Positions 27,079 through 36,362 of a DNA stretch of 64,000 bases are shown here, piece after piece. The stretch comes from Paenibacillus sp. NAIST15-1. Its GTDB lineage: Bacteria > Bacillota > Bacilli > Paenibacillales > Paenibacillaceae. The stretch covers positions 124,001 through 188,000 of the forward strand of contig NZ_BBYF01000011.1 of assembly GCF_001894745.1 (NCBI RefSeq), given 5' to 3'. The position numbers and the translations under genes were made by a program. The notes below the pieces were generated by a model. The model was not told where the DNA came from. It saw nothing but the letters and a program-made list of their open reading frames with translations, and did not search any database. Every line of letters begins with the position of its first letter. The first letter of the stretch is position 1.

Positions 27079-27699
27079 ATGGAGACGAGCAAACAAAAAA
27101 TCGCAACAAAACACATTCAACCGAAAATCCTCTATTATGGAACGCCCGTTATTTTATTGAGCACCTTAAATGAGGATGGAACTGTCAATATAAGTCCCCT
27201 ATCCTCCTCTTGGGCGTTAGGGCAATGCATCGTGCTTGGAATCGGACTAGGAAGCAAAACGTTTGAAAATCTACAGCGTCATCAAGAATGCGTCATCAAT
27301 GTGCCAAGCCCTGATCTGTGGGGAAATGTCGAAAAGCTGGCGCCTTACACAGGAAAGCAGCAGGTTCCAGAATGGAAACTGCCGTTAGGTTTTTCTTATA
27401 ATAAGAACAAGTACGAAGCGGGTGATCTGACACCGACTGAGTCAGTTGCCGTACAGCCTACCCGCATTGCAGAATGCCCTATTCAAATCGAAGCACAGGT
27501 GAGACATATTCGTATCCCCGAGCATACTTCGTTTATGGCGATTGTCGAGACGGAAGCCGTTCACGTTCATGCCCATGAGGATATTCTCATCGGGGATAAC
27601 CATATTGATCCGCGGAAATGGAGTCCGCTTATTTATAACTTCCGCCACTACTTCGGACTTGGCACTGAGCTCGGCAAGACGTACCGAGCAGAAACATAA
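27079..27699 (+). CDS. Flavin reductase-like protein, FMN-binding split barrel
   Basis: A 206-residue protein of the flavin reductase-like, FMN-binding split-barrel superfamily. Evidence: PVILLSTLNEDGTVNISPLSSSW at about residues 20-42, FENLQRHQECVINVPSPDLW, and a C-terminal PLIYNFRHYFGLG. Such proteins reduce flavin with NAD(P)H or act with FMN on small substrates. ATG at 27079 follows AGGAGG. It is divergent from an ArsR-type gene. No partner monooxygenase is next to it, so the substrate is open. Confidence 0.88.
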   Translation: METSKQKIATKHIQPKILYYGTPVILLSTLNEDGTVNISPLSSSWALGQCIVLGIGLGSKTFENLQRHQECVINVPSPDLWGNVEKLAPYTGKQQVPEWKLPLGFSYNKNKYEAGDLTPTESVAVQPTRIAECPIQIEAQVRHIRIPEHTSFMAIVETEAVHVHAHEDILIGDNHIDPRKWSPLIYNFRHYFGLGTELGKTYRAET

Positions 27700-27897
27700 A
27701 GCAATAAAAAATCCGTTGTACCGGAGAGAAACAATCCTTTTTCCGGTCAGCGAGCTATCATTTCAGGTCTATGAAATGTGCATCTCCCCCTTTAGAGCCG
27801 CCCTCGCTGCCGCTTACTCTTTGGCATACTCTATTCAGAAAGTCTACTATTCGTTTCATATTGCAACTGAAGCAATCTGCAAAAGGAGGGCTCGAGA

Positions 27898-28983
27898 GTG
27901 AACGTATTTCCGCATCTTACTTATCACCGAACACGGGACTGGGCTGCCGGAGCCGCTCTTAACCTTCAACAGTTTCAAGAAATGTATCGTGTGCTTTACC
28001 CGGCAGAAACGATTATTCTTCCTCCTCCCAAAGGAGTAGACACGCCTCGATGGGGATCTATATGTCACTTTGATGAAGCATTCGTGGCCGTTATACCAGG
28101 GGGAAGGGTCATGACTGGGAGCGGTCATGTGGTAACGCCTGACCACCGCCGGCTTCAAGACGTAGAACTCCCCCCTTATCCTTACCCGTTCAATGAGCTT
28201 CCTGAGCCGCAATATACATCAGAAACTGTTGCCACATTAATGTGGGGCTATAATGTTCCCGGAACTGCATATCACCAAGCTATTTTCGGGCACTGGTTTT
28301 TTGATTATTTGCCCCGCATTCATTTGCTGGAGCAGAGTGGAATTGCTATCGACAAATATTTGGTTGGTCAACTGACACATTCTTTCCAATATGAATCGCT
28401 GCAAATGCTCGGCTTTCCGATGGAAAAGTTAATACAGGTTGACCGTAACGATTTCCATTTGGTCGCCAACAAGCTGGTCGTGCCGGCCGTACCATTCCTT
28501 ATTGGCGGATGTCCGAGCTGGGCCAGTCAATACATTCGCACCCGTCTGAAAAATGCTTCCATTGCTCCTCGTCCTGGCTATGAGCGAATCTACGTTAGCC
28601 GCCAAGATGCGTTCGTTCGACACGTCATTAATGAAGAAGAAGTCATGCAAGTTTTGGCCGAGAAGGGCTTCGTCCGCATTTTGCTTACACCGCTGTCCAC
28701 GGCCGAAAAGATTGCAATTTATTCGTCAGCGCAAGTTATCGTTGCGCCGTTCGGAAGCGGGAGCATTAACACCGTGTTCTGCAATCCAGGCTCTACATTG
28801 ATCGAACTGACGCCGTTAACAGTTATGGATAGTTACTTTTGGAAAATTAGCAATTATGCAGGTATGAATTACTATGAGGTTCTATGTAATATCGAGCAGC
28901 CGCCAAAGCCACTTGCTGGCTTTGATAACCTGATCGTCGACATCGACAAGCTGAAGCGCGTCCTTCATATGGCAGGCATTTAG
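27898..28983 (+). CDS. Family 61 glycosyltransferase
   Basis: A 361-residue protein of the GT61 (DUF563) type. The N-terminal region is beta-rich, then YHQAIFGHWFFDYLPRIHLL near 125-145, ERIYVSRQDAFVRHVINEEE near 225, and the acceptor-end motif VIVAPFGSGSINTVFCNPGSTLIELTP near 290. No membrane segment is seen. In bacteria such enzymes act in surface-glycan or capsule decoration. The start is GTG at 27898, after AAAGGAGGG. It stands alone; no sugar cluster is adjacent, and the 5-13 kb operon is far off. A 13-bp stem spans its stop codon. Confidence 0.9.
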   Translation: MNVFPHLTYHRTRDWAAGAALNLQQFQEMYRVLYPAETIILPPPKGVDTPRWGSICHFDEAFVAVIPGGRVMTGSGHVVTPDHRRLQDVELPPYPYPFNELPEPQYTSETVATLMWGYNVPGTAYHQAIFGHWFFDYLPRIHLLEQSGIAIDKYLVGQLTHSFQYESLQMLGFPMEKLIQVDRNDFHLVANKLVVPAVPFLIGGCPSWASQYIRTRLKNASIAPRPGYERIYVSRQDAFVRHVINEEEVMQVLAEKGFVRILLTPLSTAEKIAIYSSAQVIVAPFGSGSINTVFCNPGSTLIELTPLTVMDSYFWKISNYAGMNYYEVLCNIEQPPKPLAGFDNLIVDIDKLKRVLHMAGI

Positions 28984-28999
28984 TTGTGCCTGCCATATG
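28966..28999. repeat. Inverted repeat spanning the GT61 stop codon
   Basis: A perfect 13-bp stem (CATATGGCAGGCA and its complement) around an 8-base loop that contains the TAG stop. No T run follows on either side, so a classical terminator is not supported. It may protect the mRNA end or be the base of a weak terminator. Confidence 0.6.
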
Positions 29000-29204
29000 T
29001 AGCGATTAGCACAGGGCTATGCAAGGACACGCCGCTTGCTGGCTGTATCTTCCGGTACATGCAAATGTGAACGACTCGCATCCTCTCTCATCCGCCTGAT
29101 GATGACCAAATGATAGGTATCCGCATAGTATGAAGCACATAATTCGAAGAGCTTCCACGCTTCCGAAACCTATGTTAACGCTTACATTATGGGAGGCGAT
29201 TCCA

Positions 29205-30611
29205 TTGGTCGTTACACTCGTCGGGATACACTGGGTGTATCTGCTGTTCATTGGGTTAATTATTGGCTTCCTCGTCATGCGGAGAGATACGACTATTGTA
29301 TGTATGGCGGGGATATTCCTGCTCGGCTTGCTGGCAACTTCCTCGGTCAGTTCAGCGGTCAGCGGTATATTTACCAGCTTTATTTATGCCATTAAGGAGT
29401 TGCTTGGCACCATTCTCATCATCTCGATTATTGTCGCGATGAGCCGTGTGCTGCTCGCGTCCGGCATTAATGAAACGATGGTATCTCCATTCACCAAGCT
29501 AATGCGCGGTCCCACGATGGCCTATTGGACACTTGGGATTGTTATGGTCGTCATCAGCACCTTCTTCTGGCCGTCGCCAGGTGTCGCTCTTATTGGTGCA
29601 GTGCTGCTGCCAGCAGCAATTCGCGTAGGGCTGCCTCCTCTTGCTGTTGCGATGGCTATGAATTTATTCGGACATGGTATCGCATTGTCAGGCGACTTCG
29701 TCATTCAGGGCGCACCAAAGCTTACCGCGGATGCAGCCGGATTGCCCGTTAAGAGCGTGCTGGAAGCCAGCATCCCGCTTGTACTGGTCATGGGTGTCGT
29801 CACCACGGTCGTAGCGTTCTGGATGATGCGCCGCGATATGGGGCGTGGTCTTCTGACCATGAGTACCGGTCTTGCCAAAAATGACGACCGCAGCAGCTTC
29901 CATGTGACTCGTATTCCCTTACCTCCCGTTGCCAAAACAACTCTAGCCATTGTCATTCCCCTGCTCTTCGCCATCGACGTCATCATGCTGTTCAAGTTGA
30001 ATCTTCAGGGTGGAGAAGCAACGGCGCTTATCGGCGGAACCGCTGCAATCATACTCATCGTCGTTACTCTGCTCACCCATCGCAAGCAAGCACTTGAACA
30101 GACAACCAGCTACCTCGTGGACGGCTTTCTATTTGGGTTCAAAGTATTCGGCCCTGTCATTCCAATCGCCGCATTTTTCTATTTAGGAGATTCTGCCTTC
30201 TTCGAAATCTTCGGCAAAACTCTGCCCGCGGCATCGCATGGGATTGTGAATGATCTAGGGTTGGCGCTTGCACACAGCGTTCCACTCCACCCTGCCATCG
30301 GTGCAATTACCCTCACCATTGTAGGAGCTATTACAGGATTGGATGGGTCAGGATTCTCCGGCATCTCGCTTGCCGGCTCCATAGCGTCCCTGTTCGGGGC
30401 CACCATTGGCGGAGGGACAGATACCCTGACTGCACTCGGTCAAGTTGCCGCCATATGGGTCGGAGGGGGAACGCTAATCCCATGGGCGCTCATACCAGCA
30501 GCAGCAATTTGTGGCGTCAGCCCGTTCGAGCTGGCACGCCGCAACCTTGTTCCGGTGATCATCGGCTTAACCGTCACGACACTCGTCGCAATGCTGCTGC
30601 TTCTTTTGTAA
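29205..30611 (+). CDS. Ion/carboxylate permease, GntP/NhaC-like
   Basis: About 468 residues with ten or more membrane segments. TTG at 29205 is chosen because GGGAGG lies eight bases upstream; an ATG at 29130 has no site. Motifs include FFWPSPGVALIGAVLLPAA, MAMNLFGHGIALSGDFVIQGAPKL, and a late ITGLDGSGFSGISLAGSIASLFGATIGGGTDTLTALGQ. This glycine/serine-rich pattern belongs to the ion transporter superfamily that includes NhaC, GntP and related carboxylate carriers. Substrate cannot be told. It is a single-gene unit with its own terminator. Confidence 0.82.
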   Translation: MVVTLVGIHWVYLLFIGLIIGFLVMRRDTTIVCMAGIFLLGLLATSSVSSAVSGIFTSFIYAIKELLGTILIISIIVAMSRVLLASGINETMVSPFTKLMRGPTMAYWTLGIVMVVISTFFWPSPGVALIGAVLLPAAIRVGLPPLAVAMAMNLFGHGIALSGDFVIQGAPKLTADAAGLPVKSVLEASIPLVLVMGVVTTVVAFWMMRRDMGRGLLTMSTGLAKNDDRSSFHVTRIPLPPVAKTTLAIVIPLLFAIDVIMLFKLNLQGGEATALIGGTAAIILIVVTLLTHRKQALEQTTSYLVDGFLFGFKVFGPVIPIAAFFYLGDSAFFEIFGKTLPAASHGIVNDLGLALAHSVPLHPAIGAITLTIVGAITGLDGSGFSGISLAGSIASLFGATIGGGTDTLTALGQVAAIWVGGGTLIPWALIPAAAICGVSPFELARRNLVPVIIGLTVTTLVAMLLLLL

Positions 30612-30612
30612 C

Positions 30613-30660
30613 AACAAGTCCCACCTGCTCGCTGCTTTGCAACAGGTGGGACTTGTTTTG
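30613..30660 (+). terminator. Terminator of the permease gene
   Basis: A perfect 15-bp stem (AACAAGTCCCACCTG and complement) with a 15-base loop, then TTTTG, directly after the permease stop. Confidence 0.9.
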
Positions 30661-30800
30661 TTTAAACCATCATTATCATTGTTACCCTTACACCTTCTCA
30701 ACGTGTATCAACATGCCTGACAGCTGACAGATTTCCTTTTAGTCCTCATCACTAGTGTTTGTTATCCTTCAGAGCCATCATTTTAGTATTTGTTATCACT

Positions 30801-31526
30801 TTAGTGTTTGCCATCATTTTTTTGCTTATCATCGCTTTTGTGCTTGTCGTCCCCATTATTGCCATGATCCATTGGTTTGTTCATGCTTCCATTGTGCATG
30901 CCGCCGTTTTTCATTTTCTCTTTTCTCTTCAAATAACGTTGGTGGGAGATTTCATCAATTTCCTTCCACGATGCTTCCTTGCCCTTCAGGGCTTGATTGT
31001 CCGACACGAACTTCTGCGCTGCATCCTGCGTAGCGAACAACGCGTAGCCATATTTCATCGGTGTCTTAATATCCGCCTTTACCGGAGTTGAATCCTTTGC
31101 TGTCACCCATTCTAATGTACTATAATCTCTCACCCAGGATGCAGCCGGCTTCTCTTTCATATCTCGCTCATAATTCAATAAGCAGCCGACATCGTCAAAA
31201 TAGAGATGCTGACCATCTGCTGTCTGCATTTGCGCTGTAAACATCCCCATATCTTCTTCTCTCAAATAGATTTTCATTTGGCAAAAGGCGCATAAGTCCT
31301 CATGGGTTGGCTCCTCCGCATGTGCTGCAGCCAGCTCCTGCTTAGATTGTGCCTTATTCTGAGTCGTTTGGCTTACTTGTTCCTTCCCCGTATTCGAAGC
31401 CGCTGCTTCCTCAACCGGCGCCACAGCTTGTCCGCCCTTCTCTCCCGCATGATCTGCACCGCTACATCCTGCAAGAATACTCAGCATCATGATCGAACAA
31501 ATAAAAATAGCTAACCCCTTTTTCAT
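30801..31526 (-). CDS. NosL-like lipoprotein with His/Met-rich tail
   Basis: A 241-residue lipoprotein from ATG at 31526 after GGAGGGTG. The signal has lipobox LAGC near residue 20. A disordered linker follows, then CAFCQMKI near 90 and YFDDVGCLLNYERD near 124, the pattern of NosL copper-binding proteins. The C-terminal 45 residues are Lys/Asp/His/Met-rich (NGGMHNGSMNKPMDHG), a plausible extra copper site. NosL delivers copper(I) to nitrous oxide reductase in other bacteria. Here it is divergent from the nos accessory operon, which carries its own NosL. In-frame codons past the stop resemble the tail, which suggests a once longer or variable tail. Confidence 0.88.
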   Translation of the reverse strand: MKKGLAIFICSIMMLSILAGCSGADHAGEKGGQAVAPVEEAAASNTGKEQVSQTTQNKAQSKQELAAAHAEEPTHEDLCAFCQMKIYLREEDMGMFTAQMQTADGQHLYFDDVGCLLNYERDMKEKPAASWVRDYSTLEWVTAKDSTPVKADIKTPMKYGYALFATQDAAQKFVSDNQALKGKEASWKEIDEISHQRYLKRKEKMKNGGMHNGSMNKPMDHGNNGDDKHKSDDKQKNDGKH

Positions 31527-31737
31527 ATAACACCCTCCACGATGGAATTCATTTACAGAACAAATGCTAGCAAGCAATTGTGAGGAGATTGTGAAGGAAG
31601 TGAAATGAATTGTTGAACTTTATGTTGCAATTTTCCAAAAAGAAGTACAAAACTTCATAGATTTGATCAGATTTTGTGTCTAAAGCCGCTATAATGTTGC
31701 TATATTCCATTTTTTGAATAACAGGAGGAAGCGCCTT

Positions 31738-32724
31738 ATGCGCCTTGCACCTTTCTTACGCACACTTTTGCCTTTGTTTGTTCTGCTCACTCTTGCTTTT
31801 GTTCTTACCGGGTGCGGCAAAAATGATTTCCAGCCTATAGAGCAGCAGCCTATTATCGTCAGCGTCAATGTGAAGGACCATAGTCTCTCTTTCCTTGATC
31901 CTGTCCGCAATAAGGTATCGGCGGCATGGCAGCTCGATTTCCCGCTTAGCGGCGCCCTATTCCTTGCGAAGGACCAATTGCTCGTCTACGGCAAGCAGGC
32001 GGACAAAGCGCTCATTTATCAATTGTCTACAGGAAAGCAGATCGAGACGTGGGACATAGGCAAAGGAGCGGCCAATGCGCTGCTGTCCCATTCGAAGCAA
32101 TTTGTCTATTTTGTTGATCAGCATCATAAATCGATTCGCGCTTTCCGGCTGGACGGCACGCTTCAGTACGAGGTTGCTGTAGGCAAGCAGCCGTTGCATA
32201 TGTATGAGGCGAAGGACGGGAGCAAGCTGTACGTCATCAATTTCGACGATACGACGATGTCCATTATAGATACTCAATCGCAACAAGTTGTACAAACATT
32301 CGGCATTAACGAATCTTCGGCTGGCGGTCTGCTGTTGGATGATCGGCGTGAGCTGTGGGTTGGCGGTCACGGAAGCGGAGCTGAAGTCGAGTCGGACATC
32401 CATGTGTACAACATGGATACCGGGTCGCTTATTCGGCGCATCCCAGCTCCTTATATGCCCGTAAGCTTTGCACAGACGGATACAGGCATATTCGCACTGA
32501 GTCACGGTTCCAGCACGCTTCGCAAGTTCGCGCGGAATACCGGCGCAGAGCTTGGCACGATCAAAATTGGCGCCAACCCATTCGAGATGAAGGAAATTGG
32601 CGGAAATCTATACATCGCTAGTTATGATAGCAATGAGATCTATGTCATTGATCCCAACTCACTCACCGTCAGCTCAATCATCCCTGTGGGCCAAGGCCCA
32701 TTCCAGATTACGTCCAACTCATAA
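31738..32724 (+). CDS. Beta-propeller lipoprotein, YncE-like
   Basis: About 328 residues, from ATG at 31738 after AGGAGGAAG (an earlier in-frame ATG lies before this site). Lipobox LTGC near residue 23. The mature part has six or seven beta blades with repeated patterns such as KLYVINFDDTTMSIIDTQSQQVV and NLYIASYDSNEIYVIDPNSLTV, the YVTN/YncE-type propeller. In NosR-like or YncE-type roles such proteins sit outside the membrane; binding of metal or partner proteins is possible. It is the first gene of the nos accessory operon, 18 bases before the response regulator gene. Confidence 0.85.
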   Translation: MRLAPFLRTLLPLFVLLTLAFVLTGCGKNDFQPIEQQPIIVSVNVKDHSLSFLDPVRNKVSAAWQLDFPLSGALFLAKDQLLVYGKQADKALIYQLSTGKQIETWDIGKGAANALLSHSKQFVYFVDQHHKSIRAFRLDGTLQYEVAVGKQPLHMYEAKDGSKLYVINFDDTTMSIIDTQSQQVVQTFGINESSAGGLLLDDRRELWVGGHGSGAEVESDIHVYNMDTGSLIRRIPAPYMPVSFAQTDTGIFALSHGSSTLRKFARNTGAELGTIKIGANPFEMKEIGGNLYIASYDSNEIYVIDPNSLTVSSIIPVGQGPFQITSNS

Positions 32725-32742
32725 GCGCAAGGAGGAGCAAGC

Positions 32743-33420
32743 ATGAACCAGTCTCGATTGCTCATTATCGATGATGAAGAAGATATGAGAGCACTCGTGC
32801 ATATGTATTTGAAAAGCTCTGGATTCGAGGTGTACCAAGCCGCGAATGGCGAGGAAGCGCTAGAGATTCTGTCTGCCATGTCCATCGATCTAATTGTTGC
32901 CGATGTCATGATGCCAGTTCTGGATGGCTTCACGCTCTGTCTGAACATACGCCAGTCCTCTAACGTGCCAATCGTCTTCTTAACGGCAAGAGGAGAAGAA
33001 TGGGATCGTGTCTATGGCCTGAAAATCGGTGCCGACGATTATATTGTGAAGCCGTTCAGTCCAAGCGAGCTGATCGCCCGCATCGACGCGGTTCTGCGCA
33101 GGGTTAATCGAGAATCTGCAGCAGACAAAACGGTTCAGCTATACGGCCAAATCGAGATCAATGAACGAGGTAGAACGGTCAAGGTATGCGGCAAGCCCTT
33201 AGCTCTCACCTTGAAGGAATTCGAGCTTCTCCTCTTCTTATGCCGCCACCGCGGACAAGCACTCAGCCGCGAGCAGCTTCTGGAGCACGTGTGGGGTATC
33301 GACTACGAGGGCAGTGTTAGAACTGTAGATACACATATCAAAACACTGCGCATTAAGCTCGGCAATGTGGGTGAATTCATTCAAACGATGTGGGGCATCG
33401 GATATAAACTTGAGGTGTAA
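32743..33420 (+). CDS. OmpR-family response regulator of nos operon
   Basis: A 225-residue regulator. Acidic residues in LIIDDEED, phospho-Asp in LIVADVMMPVLDG near 52, lysine in YIVKPFSPSE. The winged helix has LTLKEFELLLFLCRHRGQALS and ends FIQTMWGIGYKLEV. ATG at 32743 follows AAGGAGGAG. It is cotranscribed with a propeller lipoprotein and a kinase, and may switch on the NosDLYF genes downstream. Confidence 0.96.
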   Translation: MNQSRLLIIDDEEDMRALVHMYLKSSGFEVYQAANGEEALEILSAMSIDLIVADVMMPVLDGFTLCLNIRQSSNVPIVFLTARGEEWDRVYGLKIGADDYIVKPFSPSELIARIDAVLRRVNRESAADKTVQLYGQIEINERGRTVKVCGKPLALTLKEFELLLFLCRHRGQALSREQLLEHVWGIDYEGSVRTVDTHIKTLRIKLGNVGEFIQTMWGIGYKLEV

Positions 33421-33425
33421 ATGGC

Positions 33426-34829
33426 ATGAAGCAGCTAACCTTAGCACAGAAAATGTGGCTTATCGTGTGCGCGGCGATTATCGGAACTGTGTCTTTTTCG
33501 TATGCGCTCACTCACTATTTCTATGAAAAATACTATGTCGAAAAGGTAGATGAAGGACTGCGGCTGGAAGGGCTTCGCCTTGCAAGCAACTATAGCGGTG
33601 GAGAGGTCACCGCCAAGCTGCGCGATCAGATCGATTGGTACAACAAGATGTCTGACTCGGAGGTGTTTCTTGTCACGAACCCGCGCGAGTTAAGCGCCTG
33701 CCTTCCCTTCGAAGTTGAATACGACTCCCTCATCAGCGAGCAGGATCGCCAGCAGCTCCTTCAGGGCAACCCCGTCACCAAGTCCGGGTTCGAGGAACGA
33801 TTCGGCCGCACGATTCTATCTGTCAGCATCCCGCTGCTGGACGACAATCGCTTGCAAGGCATCTTATTTCTGTACATCCCGCTTGCAACCATTATGGAGA
33901 TGAACAAGGAACTGACCAGCATTTTCATTCCGATCACCTTATGCTTCGTGTTCCTGTCCCTTGTGCTGGGCAGAACATTAATCAACCGCATCACGCAGCC
34001 CCTTCGACGCTTGGAGTCCGCTGCCCATGAGATGGCACATGGCAATTATGCGGAACGTGTTCCGATTACAACACATGATGAAATCGGCAAGGTGGGACAA
34101 GCCTTCAATCAGATGGCATGTGCCGTTGCCGAGGAGGATAAGCGCAAAAAAGAATTTCTCGCGAACGTGTCCCATGAGCTGCGGACCCCTATCAGCTATG
34201 TGAAGGGATACAGCGAAGCGATTCTGGATGGGGTTGTTGAATCTGAACAAGATCAGCGAAGCTATATCAGCCTGATCCACCGCGAGGCCGGCCGCATGCA
34301 GCGGCTAGTTCATGATCTGCTAGAGCTGGCCAAGCTGGAGAACAATGCCTATCCGCTTGCCATCACCCATCTGGTGTATGCTCAGCTTATTGAGGACGTG
34401 CTGATGACATACAGACACATACTTGTCCAGCAGCAAATTGCATTGGCGATCGATCTTGATCCCGAGCTTATTATTGAAGCCGATCAAAATCGAATCGAAC
34501 AGGTGCTCCATAACCTGCTGGACAATGCCATAAGGTATACGCCGGAACAGGGAACGATCAGCGTCGAATTGCGCGCAACCTCGGACACCCATTGTGAGCT
34601 GAGCATCAGCGATACCGGCATCGGCATTGCCCCTGAGCATCTTCCCCATATAACCGAGCCGTTCTATCGAGCCAATAAGGCGCGAACCCGCAAGGATGGT
34701 GGAACAGGGTTGGGGCTTGCCATTGTGTCCAATATTGTTGCTATGCATGGCGGAACGCTGACCTTTCACAGCATCGAGAATGAGGGGACGACTGTGACGA
34801 TTGCGCTGCCGCGATACAGAGAGACATAA
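33426..34829 (+). CDS. Sensor histidine kinase of nos operon
   Basis: A 467-residue kinase. Membrane segments near 9-28 and 158-178 enclose an outside sensor domain of about 130 residues. HAMP follows, then the phosphoacceptor His in NVSHELRTPISYVKGY near 245. The ATPase domain has NLLDNAIRYTP and GGTGLGLAIVSNI near 430. It starts 6 bases after the regulator's stop, with GAGGTG upstream. The signal is not known. Copper or an electron-acceptor state is likely from context, which is inference. Confidence 0.95.
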   Translation: MKQLTLAQKMWLIVCAAIIGTVSFSYALTHYFYEKYYVEKVDEGLRLEGLRLASNYSGGEVTAKLRDQIDWYNKMSDSEVFLVTNPRELSACLPFEVEYDSLISEQDRQQLLQGNPVTKSGFEERFGRTILSVSIPLLDDNRLQGILFLYIPLATIMEMNKELTSIFIPITLCFVFLSLVLGRTLINRITQPLRRLESAAHEMAHGNYAERVPITTHDEIGKVGQAFNQMACAVAEEDKRKKEFLANVSHELRTPISYVKGYSEAILDGVVESEQDQRSYISLIHREAGRMQRLVHDLLELAKLENNAYPLAITHLVYAQLIEDVLMTYRHILVQQQIALAIDLDPELIIEADQNRIEQVLHNLLDNAIRYTPEQGTISVELRATSDTHCELSISDTGIGIAPEHLPHITEPFYRANKARTRKDGGTGLGLAIVSNIVAMHGGTLTFHSIENEGTTVTIALPRYRET

Positions 34830-34910
34830 AAACTTGCGGGTTGTCATGCTCCGTTCACACATTCTTTCATCTTTGCACACAATTGTGTCGTAATGTAGGA
34901 GCCAAAGAAA

Positions 34911-36362
34911 ATGAAAATGGGGACAGGATGGTGGCCAATTGTGACCAATTGCAGACAAGTCAACAGAAAAATGCTGCTGGCCGCTCTAGCTTTGCTATTG
35001 TCTCTCCTCACCTGCTTCCCAGGTACAAGCAAGCTGCATGCCGCCAACGCTAATGGGAAGGCGTTCATCGTTCGTGCCGGAGATTCGATCCAGAAGGCCA
35101 TTAATGAGGCTAAAGTAGGCGCAACCATTACCGTACAAGAAGGCAGCTATCATGAACAGCTTGTCATTGATAAGCCACTGAAGCTCCAAGCTGCAGGCAG
35201 TGCTAAGGTTACGCTGAACGGCAATAATCAAGGACATGTCGTCACGATTACCGCCCCCGGCGTTTCCCTAACCGGATTTCAGATTATCCAGAGCGGCAGC
35301 AAAAAGCAGGACGCTGGTATTTATATCGCCTCCTCGGACAACTTGATCGTGTCCAATACGCTGTCCCGCGTACAGAATGGCATCTATGTCAACAAAGGAA
35401 GCCGCAATCAGATCGAGAACAATACGATAACGAGCAATAACAGCCGTATCTCTAAGCGAGGCAACGGCGTTCACCTCTTCTATGGCAGTGGTAATGTTGT
35501 ACGTGGCAATGACATTTATGATGTTCAGGACGGCATTTACATCGACTTCGCAGCCGACAGTACGCTAAGCAGCAACACGATATCCGATTCACGCTACGCC
35601 ATTCATCTCATGTTCGGTGAAGGAGGTCTCGTATCGGGCAATCAATTCATGTACAACATTAACGGGATGATGGCCATGAGCTCCTCCTCCTTTCGGATTG
35701 AGCAGAACATCATGCAGAAGCAGCTTGATTATCGCGGCTATGGAGTGTTGCTCTATGACACCGATCGCATCACGATGCGGGGCAACCGCATGATGTACAA
35801 CAGCAACGGTCTCGCACTGGAGGATGCGAGAGACAGCATCATTACAGACAATGTCATCTCGGGCAATCATCTTGGCCTTAGTCTGCTGAAGGGCAATACC
35901 GGAACTACCATATCGGGGAACCAGTTCATCGGCAATGTCGTGCAAGCACGTAGCTTGGATGCGAAGCAGGCCATTGATGACGGCACATCGGGCAATTATT
36001 GGGACGACTACTCTTCCTTCGATATTACCGGCGACGGCATCGGGGAACTACCTTACTACGCAGGCTCCATCTATGACAAGCTGCTGCCGAAGCAGCCGCA
36101 GCTGCAATTCTACTTCGAGAGCCCTGCCATACAGCTATGGAATGCAGTTAATCGCATGCTGCCTTCCGCTAACGCAACGAGCGGAGCAGATCGGTTCCCG
36201 CTTACGCAGCAGCCCACCCTTCAACCACTTGTAGATGATCCTGCACAATCAGTCCTAGAAGCGGAACATCCTACAGACAATCGCCATCTTGTCGGCATCG
36301 CAGGATGCTTGTTCCTAATTGGCGGCATATTCATTCTTGCACAAGGGAGGATTCAGAAATGA
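34911..36362 (+). CDS. nosD: NosD-like copper-maturation protein
   Basis: A 483-residue exported protein. An N-terminal signal runs to about residue 45. Most of the rest is a right-handed beta-helix of CASH type with repeated units such as ENNTITSNNSRISKRG, GNDIYDVQDGIY and NSNGLALEDARDSIITDNVISGN. A C-terminal membrane segment (LVGIAGCLFLIGGIFILAQG) anchors it. NosD works with the NosFY transporter to build the copper-sulfur centre of nitrous oxide reductase. ATG at 34911 follows AGGAG. It is the first of four overlapping nos accessory genes. Confidence 0.9.
   Translation: MKMGTGWWPIVTNCRQVNRKMLLAALALLLSLLTCFPGTSKLHAANANGKAFIVRAGDSIQKAINEAKVGATITVQEGSYHEQLVIDKPLKLQAAGSAKVTLNGNNQGHVVTITAPGVSLTGFQIIQSGSKKQDAGIYIASSDNLIVSNTLSRVQNGIYVNKGSRNQIENNTITSNNSRISKRGNGVHLFYGSGNVVRGNDIYDVQDGIYIDFAADSTLSSNTISDSRYAIHLMFGEGGLVSGNQFMYNINGMMAMSSSSFRIEQNIMQKQLDYRGYGVLLYDTDRITMRGNRMMYNSNGLALEDARDSIITDNVISGNHLGLSLLKGNTGTTISGNQFIGNVVQARSLDAKQAIDDGTSGNYWDDYSSFDITGDGIGELPYYAGSIYDKLLPKQPQLQFYFESPAIQLWNAVNRMLPSANATSGADRFPLTQQPTLQPLVDDPAQSVLEAEHPTDNRHLVGIAGCLFLIGGIFILAQGRIQK

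Noticed and set aside
31660-31700. FNR-like site in front of the nos operon
   Set aside because: TTGAT-type half-sites are present but the second half and spacing do not match TGTGA-N6-TCACA or TTGAT-N4-ATCAA.
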